Shown in pieces: positions 1 to 8,194 of a DNA stretch of 64,000 nt. The notes under the pieces were generated by a model. That model saw only the letters and a list, made by a program, of their open reading frames with translations. It searched no databases and was not told where the DNA came from. The stretch is from Flavobacterium cupriresistens (GTDB lineage Bacteria; Bacteroidota; Bacteroidia; Flavobacteriales; Flavobacteriaceae): positions 3,844,001 to 3,908,000 of the forward strand of contig NZ_CP087134.1 of the NCBI RefSeq assembly GCF_020911925.1, in the 5' to 3' direction. The position numbers and the translations under genes were made by a program. Within the stretch, counting starts at the first letter, position 1, and each line of letters begins with the position of its first letter.

Positions 1-96
1 GTAAATGACAAAAAAGACGTCGTTAATTCGGATGGCGGCAGTAAAAAAGAAATTGGATGGATACATAACTCCTTATTGGTTTTAAAGGATATTTAG
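1..96 (+). CDS. C-terminal end of an unidentified protein (partial)
   Basis: The first 31 codons of the window stay open and end at TAG (94-96). The tail reads ...EIGWIHNSLLVLKDI. The upstream part lies outside the window, so no family can be assigned. It is probably the end of a real gene, because the tRNA promoter starts only about 100 bp later and nothing competes on the other strand. It could also be a chance open frame. Confidence 0.4.
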   Translation, partial: VNDKKDVVNSDGGSKKEIGWIHNSLLVLKDI

Positions 97-197
97 CTAT
101 TTGGTTGCTTTTCAAAGTATTACTAATGAAAAAGGTTTGTAGAAAATCCTATTTCAAAACCACATAAAAAAAATCTGTCGTATCAGGGTTGTTTTCC

Positions 198-227
198 TTG
201 TTTATCTCACATTTATGTCTATCTTTG
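198..227 (+). promoter_or_regulatory. Bacteroidota-type promoter of the tRNA-Arg gene
   Basis: TTG at 198-200, exactly 19 bases, then TATCTTTG at 220-227. This is a perfect match to the Bacteroidota primary sigma consensus (TTG, N19, TAnnTTTG). It lies about 55 bp upstream of the mature tRNA, which leaves a short 5' leader. Confidence 0.85.
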
Positions 228-282
228 CACCCGCGATAAGCGCTCAAACAAAGCTGCTAAATGTAGTTCAACTGAGAAAAAA

Positions 283-356
283 GGCCTCGTGGCGCAACTG
301 AATAGCGCACTTGATTACGGCTCAAGAGGTTACTGGTTTGAATCCAGTCGAGGTCA
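283..356 (+). tRNA. tRNA-Arg (anticodon ACG)
   Basis: A 74-nt cloverleaf can be drawn fully. The acceptor stem GGCCTCG pairs with CGAGGTC (one G-T pair), with discriminator A at 356. The D stem is GCGC/GCGC. The anticodon stem CTTGA/TCAAG encloses loop TTACGGC, giving anticodon ACG at 317-319 (CGU-type codons, A34 normally edited to inosine). The T stem is ACTGG/CCAGT with loop TTTGAAT. CCA is not encoded. It has its own promoter (198-227) and terminator (364-394). Confidence 0.95.
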
Positions 357-363
357 CAAAAAA

Positions 364-394
364 AGACAACTAGCAAATAGTTGTCTTTTTTTTT
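364..394 (+). terminator. Rho-independent terminator of tRNA-Arg
   Basis: A 9-bp stem (AGACAACTA/TAGTTGTCT, 364-372 and 378-386) with a 5-base loop is followed by a run of T. It starts 8 bp after the tRNA. The same hairpin sequence recurs at 17483 as part of a longer direct repeat. Confidence 0.85.
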
Positions 395-450
395 ATGCAT
401 TAATATGTAGATTTATCAAGCCTTTACAACCTAACATTTCATGGTTCGAT
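364..450 (+). repeat. Direct repeat copy 1 (left boundary of a 17-kb segment)
   Basis: These 87 bases (terminator hairpin plus about 55 bp ending ...ATGGTTCGAT) recur almost unchanged, in the same orientation, at 17483-17570. The copies differ only around the T-run after the stem. Outside the repeat the two loci are unrelated: this copy follows tRNA-Arg, the other does not. It may be a boundary of an insertion or duplication, or simply a repeated terminator module. Confidence 0.8.
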
Positions 451-484
451 TGGATCAACACAAAAACCTGTGGAGTAGTAAAAA

Positions 485-847
485 TTAAGCATAAATATTA
501 GTAAGTCTAAAAAGGAAGTATTCTATATTTCTAACATCTCTGAATTTTGATCTAAATGCTTTTATTTTCGCGTTGAAAGATTCTGCCGAAGCGTTGGTGC
601 TTCTGTTGTCAAATTAATTCAAAATAGTCTGATAGTGATTTGTAATTGTTCTGGAGATTGTATTAAGAGGCTTAAATCCAGATTGACTCACTCTTTCATG
701 CCATTTGGCTAATTTTGCAAAAGCGAATAATGCAATCTCATTTAGAAATGGGTCTATCATATCATCATCGTCTCTCATATTTACTATTATTAATTGTTGT
801 TCAACTAAGGTAAACAATTGATTTATTCCTCTAAGGAAGCCTATCAA
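485..847 (-). pseudogene. Remnant of an ISL3-family transposase (C-terminal part, in-frame stop)
   Basis: Read on the minus strand, the frame gives ...AKLAKWHERVSQSGFKPLN..., then a TAA at the place where relatives carry Tyr (ILN*FDNRSTN). It continues in the same frame with NASAESFNAKIKAFRSKF...YFLFRLTNIYA to a stop at 485-487. The SAESFNAKIKAFR block is the hallmark C-terminus of ISL3-type (DDE, IS204/IS1096-like) transposases. The N-terminal catalytic part is missing, and no terminal inverted repeats were found. The right boundary is uncertain because the frame runs into the neighbouring gene's end at 831. Non-functional; evidence of past IS activity beside the tRNA. Confidence 0.85.
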
Positions 848-1736
848 ATTTTACTTTAGAACTTTTAAATTTTATGCTATGATAACCATTAACAGGCAGG
901 CTAAAAGGAATAAAAATATACTCTAGTTTATTATTCCAGTATTTGAAATAAATCTTTTCCGCCCTTGGATAAAGCTTTTTCTTTGAGAAAGTGTCCTTTT
1001 TTTGACAATGTTCATCATAGATTGTATATTTTATTTCTGCCAAGCTATCCATTCCTCTACTTGCCGCCTTTGAAGGTTGTTTATTTTCTTGTGGAATCTT
1101 AAAGGATAGATAATGGAAATAAGGTATTTTTTGAAATTCAATATCATGATTGGATGAGAGATTGACATTCTCAGTAGAAACAAAAACTTTTTCTTCCTCT
1201 TTTTTCTGATTGATAAAAACTCTTTTTATTTTATAATTGTCTATTACGGAAAGTTTCATATTATTAGAATCGATCTTATCAAAACGCCATTCCTGTGTCA
1301 TTTTTTTATTTCTGAATTCTATCTTTCTAAAAAAATTTCCATCAGAAGAGATCTCCCTACCAAAGTAAAATGTATTAAGGAAATAGCTGTTAGGATATAT
1401 ATTTTTGCGGCTGTGAATAAGGTAGGCATCCGTTTTATCTTCTATATATCTTGACGGCGTGGTAGCAATATAGATGATTTCCTTATTGGGATTAAAAATC
1501 AGGTATTGGACTTCTATCAATAAATTTTTCTGTTCTTTTTTATTAGTAAGAGAAATAGAGTCTTTCGTTTTTTCATATTCTTCATTCAAATACAGTTTTC
1601 TAATAAATACATCGGATTGGGAATTAACCTCAATATAATTCGAAGTATAACATTCATTAGAATAAAAAAAAGTCCGCCCGCACCCAAAAGATAGTGCACC
1701 AGATACAATCAACAAAAAGTAAGCCGTCTTTTTCAT
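831..1736 (-). CDS. Hypothetical lipoprotein, 301 aa
   Basis: Not recognised. The N-terminus (MKKTAYFLLIVSGALSFGCG) is a signal sequence ending in a lipobox (LSFGC), so the mature protein should be lipid-anchored at Cys19 on the periplasmic side or in the outer membrane. The rest is polar, Lys-rich, mostly beta-type sequence without a motif I know. Its start codon overlaps the stop of the upstream gene (1733-2728) by 4 bp, so the two are translationally coupled and probably work together. Partner or immunity-like functions are possible but not shown. Confidence 0.7.
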   Translation of the reverse strand: MKKTAYFLLIVSGALSFGCGRTFFYSNECYTSNYIEVNSQSDVFIRKLYLNEEYEKTKDSISLTNKKEQKNLLIEVQYLIFNPNKEIIYIATTPSRYIEDKTDAYLIHSRKNIYPNSYFLNTFYFGREISSDGNFFRKIEFRNKKMTQEWRFDKIDSNNMKLSVIDNYKIKRVFINQKKEEEKVFVSTENVNLSSNHDIEFQKIPYFHYLSFKIPQENKQPSKAASRGMDSLAEIKYTIYDEHCQKKDTFSKKKLYPRAEKIYFKYWNNKLEYIFIPFSLPVNGYHSIKFKSSKVKFDRLP

Positions 1737-2728
1737 CTTGATAAGCTATTAAAATTATTGCCTTTTATGTAATAGGAAGGTTCAAATGTAAAACTGGCAT
1801 CATAGGGAACTATATGAAAAGAATTGTTTACCAGCCAGTGAATTTGGTGCTGTCCATCAAATCTAACGGAATTGTAAAATGATGCGGCAGCGCCATAACC
1901 ATGATGTTCATCATTAGATAAAAAATTAAATTTCCAAAGGCTTTTGTTAAATTCCTTTTGATACTCTTCTTTATAATCTACATTAGAGGCACAGATTGAA
2001 TTGGCCAGTTCAAAAGAACTTAAATTAAACCCTGTAAATTTATGGTAGGATACCTCAATAGAATATGATTTTAATTCGTAAATATTACCGTAACCTTTAT
2101 CATAAGATAAAACTCCTCCACCGGTATAATAACGGTCCTTGCCATCCCCCAGAAGAATATACTGAAAAGGGGTTCCGTCATTGTAATACGAGAGCTGAAC
2201 CCCTGAGAAGTTAAAATTTAAAAAACCTAAACGCTGAAAAGACCTTGCTCCATCGCTAGTAAAAACAAGATTGGTTCCCAATGATATTGAATATTTGTAC
2301 GGATTTTGCATTGAAGGAACTGCAAAATCGGCAAAATACCGTAAAGGATTGTTTCTTGATATGGACAACTTATCTGTTTTAAAACTATCATCCAGATCTC
2401 CAGCAGTGAGAGTAAAAGCAATTATCGCATCGAAGGTACTGTATCGGTTCAAGGGATTTTTTTTTGATCTTGAACCCAGCCCTCCATTGTATAGCTGAAA
2501 TTCGCAATTGACTGAAGGATAAAGATTATCAGAAAGCCATTTGGCAGCAGCTCCAACATTCGAGGACAGCCTGAAATTAAACAAAGGCTCATCTTTGGAG
2601 TTGTGTGACAGCTCAATCTTCGCTTTTAGTGTAGCTCCATACTGAAGTTGGTCAATCAAAGGGTTTACTTGTGAAAAAACACCGCCGTAGCTGATCAATA
2701 AGATCGTAATGAAGTACTTTTCAATCAT
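1733..2728 (-). CDS. Secreted protein resembling 'polymorphic toxin type 23' domain proteins, 331 aa
   Basis: A short signal peptide (to about residue 19, ...GGVFSQ) precedes a beta-rich body with many aromatic residues. The segments GGLGS (about residue 83), NDGTPFQYILLGDGKDRYYTGGG (about 184-206) and SYHKFTGFN...FELANS resemble standalone Bacteroidota proteins annotated as polymorphic toxin type 23 domain proteins. That label is from memory and needs an HMM check. A beta-barrel outer-membrane protein is the main alternative. It is coupled by a 4-bp overlap to the lipoprotein gene at 831-1736. No secretion-system gene or Rhs scaffold is nearby. Confidence 0.55.
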   Translation of the reverse strand: MIEKYFITILLISYGGVFSQVNPLIDQLQYGATLKAKIELSHNSKDEPLFNFRLSSNVGAAAKWLSDNLYPSVNCEFQLYNGGLGSRSKKNPLNRYSTFDAIIAFTLTAGDLDDSFKTDKLSISRNNPLRYFADFAVPSMQNPYKYSISLGTNLVFTSDGARSFQRLGFLNFNFSGVQLSYYNDGTPFQYILLGDGKDRYYTGGGVLSYDKGYGNIYELKSYSIEVSYHKFTGFNLSSFELANSICASNVDYKEEYQKEFNKSLWKFNFLSNDEHHGYGAAASFYNSVRFDGQHQIHWLVNNSFHIVPYDASFTFEPSYYIKGNNFNSLSR

Positions 2729-2861
2729 AGTATAATCATTTAAAATTATTACAAAAGAACTTAAAGCTCTACCCAGCGGGGGCTTACAAAATGAACCGCG
2801 TTAATTAATTTAATTTTAAGTATTCACTATACTGTGATTTATTAAAATGATGGATTTTTTT

Positions 2862-4103
2862 TTAAAAACCAGGCAGAATCTGGACTCCAACAGTAATTTT
2901 GTTACTTCTGATTTTTTGATCACTTCCGTAGTTGCTCAGGGTTGCTGACAATCTGAAATTATTAAGGATTGTCATCCCAGCGATCACTTTACCATTAAAG
3001 AAAATTTTCTCATTAGCGAGCCCCAGGTTTCTATAAAATTCTTTTGTTCCTCCTGTAACATTTCCATTAGCCTGCAAAAAGAAATTAAACTTTTTACTGT
3101 CTGATGATAAACCAAAATAGGTGTTCAGCCCAAAACTATAATTTCCTGTCGCAGTATCAATATCGTTTCCAAGCCCATCAATATCCATAGCTCCCCTTGC
3201 ATTTGCATATCCATAAAAGGTAAACTGATTGCCATTGTTTGGATTGGTGCACAACACAGGGAGAATAGCTTCCAAGTAAAAATTACCACCTCCGTTAACA
3301 AGACGGCTCAATGCCTCCTGCTCCGTTTCAGCTTGCTTTTGCTCCTGCTCCGTTTCTCCTGTATCTTTTTCCGATGAGGCCAGTGAAAGCACGCTTCCAA
3401 AAGACAGTCTCAGAGCAGATAAATTATCGGTCACAATTTCAGTTTGAACTGCAGTTGCATTACTATTGCTATTCAGTACAAGCGAATTTAATAAAATGGT
3501 TTTATCGGTGCTGTTGTTATACATATCCTGAAAAAAGATTTCTCTGTCAAATCTTCGGACTGTTGGCATAAACCATCTGTAAGTGTTAAGATTTAGAAGC
3601 CTCCTCTCCTTTTGTTCCTGCAGAATTTTAATATCTCTCTCGTTTCTTGTAATTCCCTTCTGGATCTCATCCATTTCTTTCAAAGTTTTTGCCGTAGTAA
3701 TAGCAGTCCTCGAATGGGTATTAGCAACCACTTTTTCTGTTATCTTGCTATTAAAGTATTCAATAAACGGCTTCTGGTCCTCTTGTTTTTTAATAAATGA
3801 ATCTCTTTTTTCCAGTAATAAATCTAATTGAGATTGTTCAACCTCCTTAGCTGCTTCCAGCACTTTTATATCTTGTTCTATTATATCATCTTTTACAAGT
3901 GCATTTTTTAAAATCAACTTACTAGTAAGATCTTTTAAATTTTCATTCGACTCTGCAATATCAGCAGTTAACTTTTTATATTCCTCTGACAGCAAAGTTT
4001 CAATGAAACTACTTTTCCTTTTAGTTTCATTAATTGATGCCTGCGCTTGGATTTTTAAAATAAATAAAAATAGTAATAGGGATAGTAGACTTTTGAATTT
4101 CAT
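2862..4103 (-). CDS. Exported coiled-coil protein with C-terminal beta domain, 413 aa
   Basis: Not recognised. I take the start at 4103 (MKFKSLLSLLLFLFILKIQAQA), because this gives a canonical signal peptide; an in-frame ATG 13 codons upstream (4142) would bury it. Residues about 25-190 are charged and heptad-like with many Lys/Glu/Gln (coiled coil). An acidic, Gln-rich linker lies near 250 (TGETEQEQKQAETEQE). The C-terminal 150 residues alternate like membrane beta-strands and end in Phe (QILPGF), as outer-membrane beta-barrels do. The architecture recalls the 1050-aa protein at 35839-38991, though sequence homology between them is not clear. Confidence 0.65.
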   Translation of the reverse strand: MKFKSLLSLLLFLFILKIQAQASINETKRKSSFIETLLSEEYKKLTADIAESNENLKDLTSKLILKNALVKDDIIEQDIKVLEAAKEVEQSQLDLLLEKRDSFIKKQEDQKPFIEYFNSKITEKVVANTHSRTAITTAKTLKEMDEIQKGITRNERDIKILQEQKERRLLNLNTYRWFMPTVRRFDREIFFQDMYNNSTDKTILLNSLVLNSNSNATAVQTEIVTDNLSALRLSFGSVLSLASSEKDTGETEQEQKQAETEQEALSRLVNGGGNFYLEAILPVLCTNPNNGNQFTFYGYANARGAMDIDGLGNDIDTATGNYSFGLNTYFGLSSDSKKFNFFLQANGNVTGGTKEFYRNLGLANEKIFFNGKVIAGMTILNNFRLSATLSNYGSDQKIRSNKITVGVQILPGF

Positions 4104-4632
4104 TTTATAAAGGGGTGTGATTATAAAAAACAGAAACTTCACTTAGTTTTTTATTATTGAACTAGTTATCAAAAATATAACTTTAACGTTCAATAGCTAT
4201 ACGTAATTATACCTGTTTTATAAAAATAAAATAATATCCAACTCGCAGCAGTAAAGAAAAATGCTTTTTACTTTATTCAAATACATAAATGTGAATATTT
4301 TTTATTACCATTTTCCATGTCAGACAAAAATAATGGACAGGAAGATATGGCCAGTTTTTTCACTTTTAGTCATAACTTTGAATGCATTATTCTTAACATT
4401 GCCTTGAAAATCGTTTGAAAAATCAATACATTTTTTCGTCAATCCACAACAGGACATTCAAACCAAATTCATAAAGCCAATGAAAGACAGGGACTATTTA
4501 TAGTATGCCAATTTTCTTCAAATCATCCATAAATGATGTTGAAATTTGTCCTGTCACTGTCACAAAAACAAAAGCTCAATTCGAAAGAATTGAGCTTTTG
4601 TTTTATGTATTATAATAAACTTGTTGTCAATT
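4104..4632. other. Intergenic region with repeat-family copy 1
   Basis: About 530 bp without a gene. The left part is plain AT-rich sequence carrying the promoter side of the 2862-4103 gene. The right part (about 4440-4606) is a copy of an interspersed repeat that ends in a terminator hairpin; both are listed separately. Confidence 0.6.
4440..4606 (+). repeat. Interspersed intergenic repeat, copy 1, with hairpin terminator
   Basis: The stretch containing GGACATTCAAACCA, CTTCAAATCATCCATAAAT, AATTTGTC and GTCACAAAA, then a hairpin (AAAAGCTCAATTC/GAATTGAGCTTTT, 4571-4600), aligns by eye over about 160 bp with 39128-39297. Its last 70-90 bp also align with 8020-8107 and 17430-17500. The hairpin probably terminates the MDR gene at 4633 on the minus strand and has T-rich tails on both sides. 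Confidence 0.65.
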
Positions 4633-5634
4633 TTAATTAACCTTAATCACAACTTTCCCTTTAGCACGTCCGCTTTCTACATAAGTCATAGCATCGTTAG
4701 CTTTATTAAATGGAAATACTTTGTCTACTACCGGGCGTATAATTCCAGAATTGATGAGTTCTGTAATTTGATGAAGCTGCTCCCCGCTTGCTTTCATAAA
4801 AAGAAACGAATAATATACTCCTAATCGTTTTGCTTTTTTCTTAGTACTGTAACTCAGAAAAAACATCACTATTTTTAATACGGCATTGAGTCTAAATTCT
4901 TTTGCAAATTCCGGATCTGGTGGACCTGAAATTGATATTAGTTTTCCTCCTGGTTTTAATATCCGAAGGGATTTATCTAGACTGACAGCATCTTGACTGT
5001 TTAAAACAACATCATAATTTTTAAGAATGGTTTCAAAATCTTCTTTTTTGTAATCAATAACAATATCTGCACCAAGGCTTTTTACCAATTCAATATTTGT
5101 AGTGCTGGTTGTCGTGGCAACTGTAGCTCCTAAATGTTTGGCCAGCTGAATCGCAAAAGTTCCTACGCCGCCAGAACCTGCCTGAATAAATACTTTTTGT
5201 CCTTTTTTTAAAGCGGCTTTTTCAACTAATGCCTGCCAAGCTGTTAACCCAACTAACGGAATTGAGGCCGCTTCTTCCATCGAAATAGTTGTTGGTTTTA
5301 GTGCGGCATCATTTTCATTAATGGCAATAAATTCAGCAAAAGTACCTATCTTAAAATCGGCTGGACGCGAATAAACTTTATCTCCTATTTTAAACTTCTT
5401 TACTCCAGAACCTGTTTTTACCACAACTCCTGCCACATCATGACCTAAAATAAGTGGCATTTTGTAAGGAAGCATGGCTTTAAATTCACCACTTTTAATC
5501 TTAGAATCTAGCAGATTAACTCCGGCTGCACTTACTTTAACCAAAATATCGTTTTCTTGTAGTTTTGGCTCCGGAACTTCGACCAGAGTCATACCGTCTT
5601 TAGGTTTATAACTCTTTATTATAAATGCTTTCAT
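4633..5634 (-). CDS. NADP-dependent, zinc-free MDR oxidoreductase (quinone oxidoreductase-like), 333 aa
   Basis: Medium-chain dehydrogenase/reductase fold of the quinone oxidoreductase class, which reduces quinones or activated C=C bonds with NADPH. The N-terminal GroES-like domain contains GHDVAGVVVKTG (about residues 63-74). The Rossmann domain has QAGSGGVGTFAIQLAKHLGA (about 151-170), matching the family signature. The cysteine ligands of zinc alcohol dehydrogenases are absent. It sits 17 bp downstream of an SDR gene and is likely the last gene of the 4633-7185 operon under the TetR-type regulator at 7336. The hairpin at 4571-4600 follows it. Physiological substrate unknown; a detoxification role is inferred. 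Confidence 0.85.
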   Translation of the reverse strand: MKAFIIKSYKPKDGMTLVEVPEPKLQENDILVKVSAAGVNLLDSKIKSGEFKAMLPYKMPLILGHDVAGVVVKTGSGVKKFKIGDKVYSRPADFKIGTFAEFIAINENDAALKPTTISMEEAASIPLVGLTAWQALVEKAALKKGQKVFIQAGSGGVGTFAIQLAKHLGATVATTTSTTNIELVKSLGADIVIDYKKEDFETILKNYDVVLNSQDAVSLDKSLRILKPGGKLISISGPPDPEFAKEFRLNAVLKIVMFFLSYSTKKKAKRLGVYYSFLFMKASGEQLHQITELINSGIIRPVVDKVFPFNKANDAMTYVESGRAKGKVVIKVN

Positions 5635-5651
5635 ATGATTTTATTAAGTGA

Positions 5652-6419
5652 TTATTTTTGTAATAATTTATAGCTGTTTTTAGGATTAACTAAAGCATAC
5701 GCTAATTGAGGAAAGAATCTATTTAACAAATACAAAGCTTTTGTATCTCCTATTCGAATCGTATAATGATCTTTCTTTAAAGCATTAATAAACTCTTTTA
5801 CAAACTCTTCTGTTGTTAGTTTTTTACCTGTTCTATCTGCAGTCATTTCGGTAGCAACAACTGGAGGAAGAAGTTCAAAAACTTTTACACGACTGTTTAA
5901 AATCTGTAAATGTTTACGCAGCGATTCTGTATAAAAACCTAATGCCGCTTTACTCGCAGAATACGTTGGTTCTACAATTGAAGGTACATAACGAAGAAGC
6001 GAGGTTGTATTAATAATGGCGCTTTCTCTTCGTGATTGGAGCATATCCATAAAAAGATTATTTAAGCGAATTACGCCAAGATAATTAACCTCAATTTCAT
6101 AGGCAGCATTCTTGCTATGTCTTTCATCTGTAAGAGCTAAATTTAAAAGCGGACTTAACACTCCTGCATTATGATATAAAATATCAATTCCGCCCAATCC
6201 TCTTATATGATTGAAAAGAGCAATCGCATCTTCTTCCTTTCCGGCATCACTTTTTATAGCAATTAAACTTGGATGTGCTTTTTTTGCACTATCAAGCTTC
6301 TCTTGATTTCTAGCCGTAATAATAACTTTTGCACCTTGCCGCAAGAATTGTTTTGCAGCCTCAAGACCTATTCCAGAACCTCCGCCGGTAATTAATATCA
6401 CTTTATCCTTTAGTACCAT
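5652..6419 (-). CDS. Short-chain dehydrogenase/reductase (SDR), 255 aa
   Basis: Classical SDR. TGGGSGIG near residue 11 binds the nucleotide, NAG follows strand 4, and the catalytic Ser and YSASK (Tyr-x-x-x-Lys) are present. I start it at 6419 (MVLKDKVILITGGG), which puts the glycine motif at the normal distance from the N-terminus. The open frame extends to 6530, but that would overlap the preceding gene by 47 bp and add unrelated residues. It resembles the SDR at 6484-7185, suggesting an old duplication. Substrate unknown; it reads as part of a redox or detoxification operon. Confidence 0.85.
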   Translation of the reverse strand: MVLKDKVILITGGGSGIGLEAAKQFLRQGAKVIITARNQEKLDSAKKAHPSLIAIKSDAGKEEDAIALFNHIRGLGGIDILYHNAGVLSPLLNLALTDERHSKNAAYEIEVNYLGVIRLNNLFMDMLQSRRESAIINTTSLLRYVPSIVEPTYSASKAALGFYTESLRKHLQILNSRVKVFELLPPVVATEMTADRTGKKLTTEEFVKEFINALKKDHYTIRIGDTKALYLLNRFFPQLAYALVNPKNSYKLLQK

Positions 6420-6483
6420 AATTTTACATTTTCCTATTAATTCAATCTCTAATGAAAGATTTAGATCTAAGTTATTTTCAGTT

Positions 6484-7185
6484 TTATAATTTATCTGCGA
6501 ACTTTTTTGATTCTCCAACCAAAACATCAAACTGATTTTTCTCTAATGCCAAGAATAATTCATCTGCAACTTCTGAAGGTGAAATTCCGTTTGCACCACC
6601 AATCTCAGCAGAAAATTCTGTATTCACCAAGGGTGGATAAACTTCATAAACATTTAGATTAGGATTTTCTTCAAATGAATCTCTTAAACCTTGTGTATAA
6701 AGATGTAATGCAGCTTTACTTGCAGAATAAGTTGGCAGGTATTTATTCCCTCTAAAAACTGCAATCGAAGTAATATTTACAATTGCTGCATCTTTTTGCT
6801 GTATTAAATGTGGCAATACCAATTGTGTAAAATCGATAACACTTAAATAATTAGTATTAATTTCCTGAAATGCTTTTTCGGCAGCATTGTTTTTGCTGTC
6901 GCTTAAATCATTCATAAAGGCAGCACCGGCATTATTGATAATAATATTTACCTCTGGATATTGTGTTGTTAATTCTTTTGCAATTCGAATACGATCTTCT
7001 GCCACAGATAAATCTCCTTGTATTGCAACAGCATTGTCTAATTCTTTCAATGCGTTTTGTAAACGTTCTTCATTACGCCCATTGATGATCACTTTATTTC
7101 CTGCGGCACTTAATTTTTTTGCAAATGCTAATCCAATTCCAGCGCTACCGCCTGAAATAAATATTGTATTATTAGTTGTTTTCAT
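6484..7185 (-). CDS. DltE-like short-chain dehydrogenase/reductase, 233 aa
   Basis: SDR of the DltE-like subgroup. The start MKTTNNTIFISGGSAGIGLA carries the TGxxxGIG-type nucleotide motif (here SGGSAGIG). IINNAG is in the middle, ITSIA supplies the catalytic Ser, and YSASKAALH the Tyr/Lys pair. It is the first gene of the three-gene run (SDR, SDR, MDR), and its upstream region holds two copies of the palindrome that also covers the tetR promoter. Transcription is therefore likely repressed by the 7336-7926 product. Substrate not deducible. Confidence 0.85.
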   Translation of the reverse strand: MKTTNNTIFISGGSAGIGLAFAKKLSAAGNKVIINGRNEERLQNALKELDNAVAIQGDLSVAEDRIRIAKELTTQYPEVNIIINNAGAAFMNDLSDSKNNAAEKAFQEINTNYLSVIDFTQLVLPHLIQQKDAAIVNITSIAVFRGNKYLPTYSASKAALHLYTQGLRDSFEENPNLNVYEVYPPLVNTEFSAEIGGANGISPSEVADELFLALEKNQFDVLVGESKKFADKL

Positions 7186-7226
7186 TTTGTTATTTATTTA
7201 ATTGTTAAATATTTAAATTCTAATTT

Positions 7227-7242
7227 TATACTTTTTAGTATA
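7227..7242. promoter_or_regulatory. Putative TetR operator (site 1, SDR operon)
   Basis: TATACTTTTTAGTATA, a near-perfect palindrome 42 bp upstream of the SDR start at 7185. Its reverse complement, TATACTAAAAAGTATA, is identical to the site in the tetR promoter (7950-7965). Such shared palindromes are typical of TetR autoregulation plus control of the adjacent operon. Confidence 0.7.
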
Positions 7243-7300
7243 TTTTATATTCAAAAAAAGATTGAAGGCTTTAATTTTTCTTCATTTAAAAACTATAAAA

Positions 7301-7316
7301 TATACTAAAAAGTTTA
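7301..7316. promoter_or_regulatory. Putative TetR operator (site 2, one mismatch)
   Basis: TATACTAAAAAGTTTA, one base different from the other two sites. It lies between the tetR stop codon (7336) and the SDR operon start, 59 bp upstream of site 1. Confidence 0.55.
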
Positions 7317-7335
7317 TTTTAAGCAAAAAAAAAAG

Positions 7336-7926
7336 TCAGATTACAAACTGTTCTAATTCTTCCTTCAAATTTTTAATAAGGCCTTGCATAGGTTTAGCGG
7401 TATTCATAGTTCTACACAAAACCAAAGCGCCTTCAACGGCTGCAACTGCTTTGAAAGCATAGATTTCGGGTTCTAACTTATTTGTAAACTCACCATCTAA
7501 GATACCTTTGTTTAAAATTTCGACAAATAAATCCTGTCCATTTCTGATCACGCCAGCCACTCTTTCTTTGATTATTGGAAAAGTATCATCTGACTCTACG
7601 GCCATATTAAACACTGGACATCCGCCTTTTATATTGGTTTCTAATGGATCTTTATAAAAATCCAAATAAGCAAAAACCTTAGTTTTAGCCGTTTTAGCTT
7701 TATTAATAGCCGCTACTAATCGCAATCCGTTATAATCAAGCATGTAATTTACTACCTGAATAGACAAATCTTCTTTACTTTCAAAATGCCCATAAAGACA
7801 GCCTTTTGTCAACTTAGCAGCTTCAAGTACATCATCAATGCTCGCGCCTGCAATTCCTTTTTGATTAAAAATAGGAGCTGCAGTTTCAAGTATAAATTGC
7901 TTTGTTCTTTCCGCTTTAGTTAACAT
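7336..7926 (-). CDS. TetR/AcrR family transcriptional repressor, 196 aa
   Basis: The N-terminal HTH covers about residues 8-55 (ILETAAPIFNQKGIAGASID...GCLYGHFESKEDL), the standard TetR_N pattern. The C-terminal ligand domain has the GGCPVFNMAVESDD segment found in many AcrR-like repressors of oxidoreductase genes. Length is normal. It lies directly upstream of the SDR-SDR-MDR operon on the same strand, and palindromes TATACTAAAAAGTATA occur in both promoters. It therefore probably represses itself and that operon until an electrophile or quinone-like ligand binds. The ligand identity is inference only. Confidence 0.9.
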   Translation of the reverse strand: MLTKAERTKQFILETAAPIFNQKGIAGASIDDVLEAAKLTKGCLYGHFESKEDLSIQVVNYMLDYNGLRLVAAINKAKTAKTKVFAYLDFYKDPLETNIKGGCPVFNMAVESDDTFPIIKERVAGVIRNGQDLFVEILNKGILDGEFTNKLEPEIYAFKAVAAVEGALVLCRTMNTAKPMQGLIKNLKEELEQFVI

Positions 7927-7945
7927 TACTCTTTTAATTAGAGAG

Positions 7946-7965
7946 CAAATATACTAAAAAGTATA
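7946..7965 (-). promoter_or_regulatory. tetR promoter -7 box overlapped by TetR operator (site 3)
   Basis: On the minus strand TATATTTG (7953-7946) fits the TAnnTTTG box, 20 bp before the tetR ATG at 7926. The palindrome TATACTAAAAAGTATA (7950-7965) overlaps it, so bound repressor would block the promoter. No clear TTG is found 19 bp upstream. Confidence 0.65.
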
Positions 7966-8019
7966 TTTTAAAATGCATTTTGAGATTTTTTTAACATACA
8001 ACCGATAGGTTCTCAAATT

Positions 8020-8107
8020 TCTTTAAATCATTCATAAAATGGTTTGCAAATTGTAAACTAGACGTAACAAAATTTAAAGCTCGTTTCGAAAGAAATGAGC
8101 TTTTTTT
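8020..8107 (+). repeat. Interspersed intergenic repeat, copy 2, with hairpin
   Basis: CTTTAAATCATTCATAAAATGG...AAATTGT...GTAACAAAA followed by hairpin AAAGCTCGTTTC/GAAATGAGCTTT and seven T. It aligns with the ends of the copies at 4440 and 39128. The hairpin lies 3' of the AraC-type gene (minus strand) and probably terminates it. Confidence 0.55.
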
Positions 8108-8194
8108 ATTTGTAGGTGGTTTTTATTAAGGAGTAAAAAGTTATAAATACTAAATAAACTTGATGACATTTTGATAGTTTGGATAACTAAAATG

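Noticed and set aside
289..501. Open frame of 70 codons starting inside the tRNA
   Set aside because: It begins within tRNA-Arg, runs through the terminator and repeat, and has no family resemblance.
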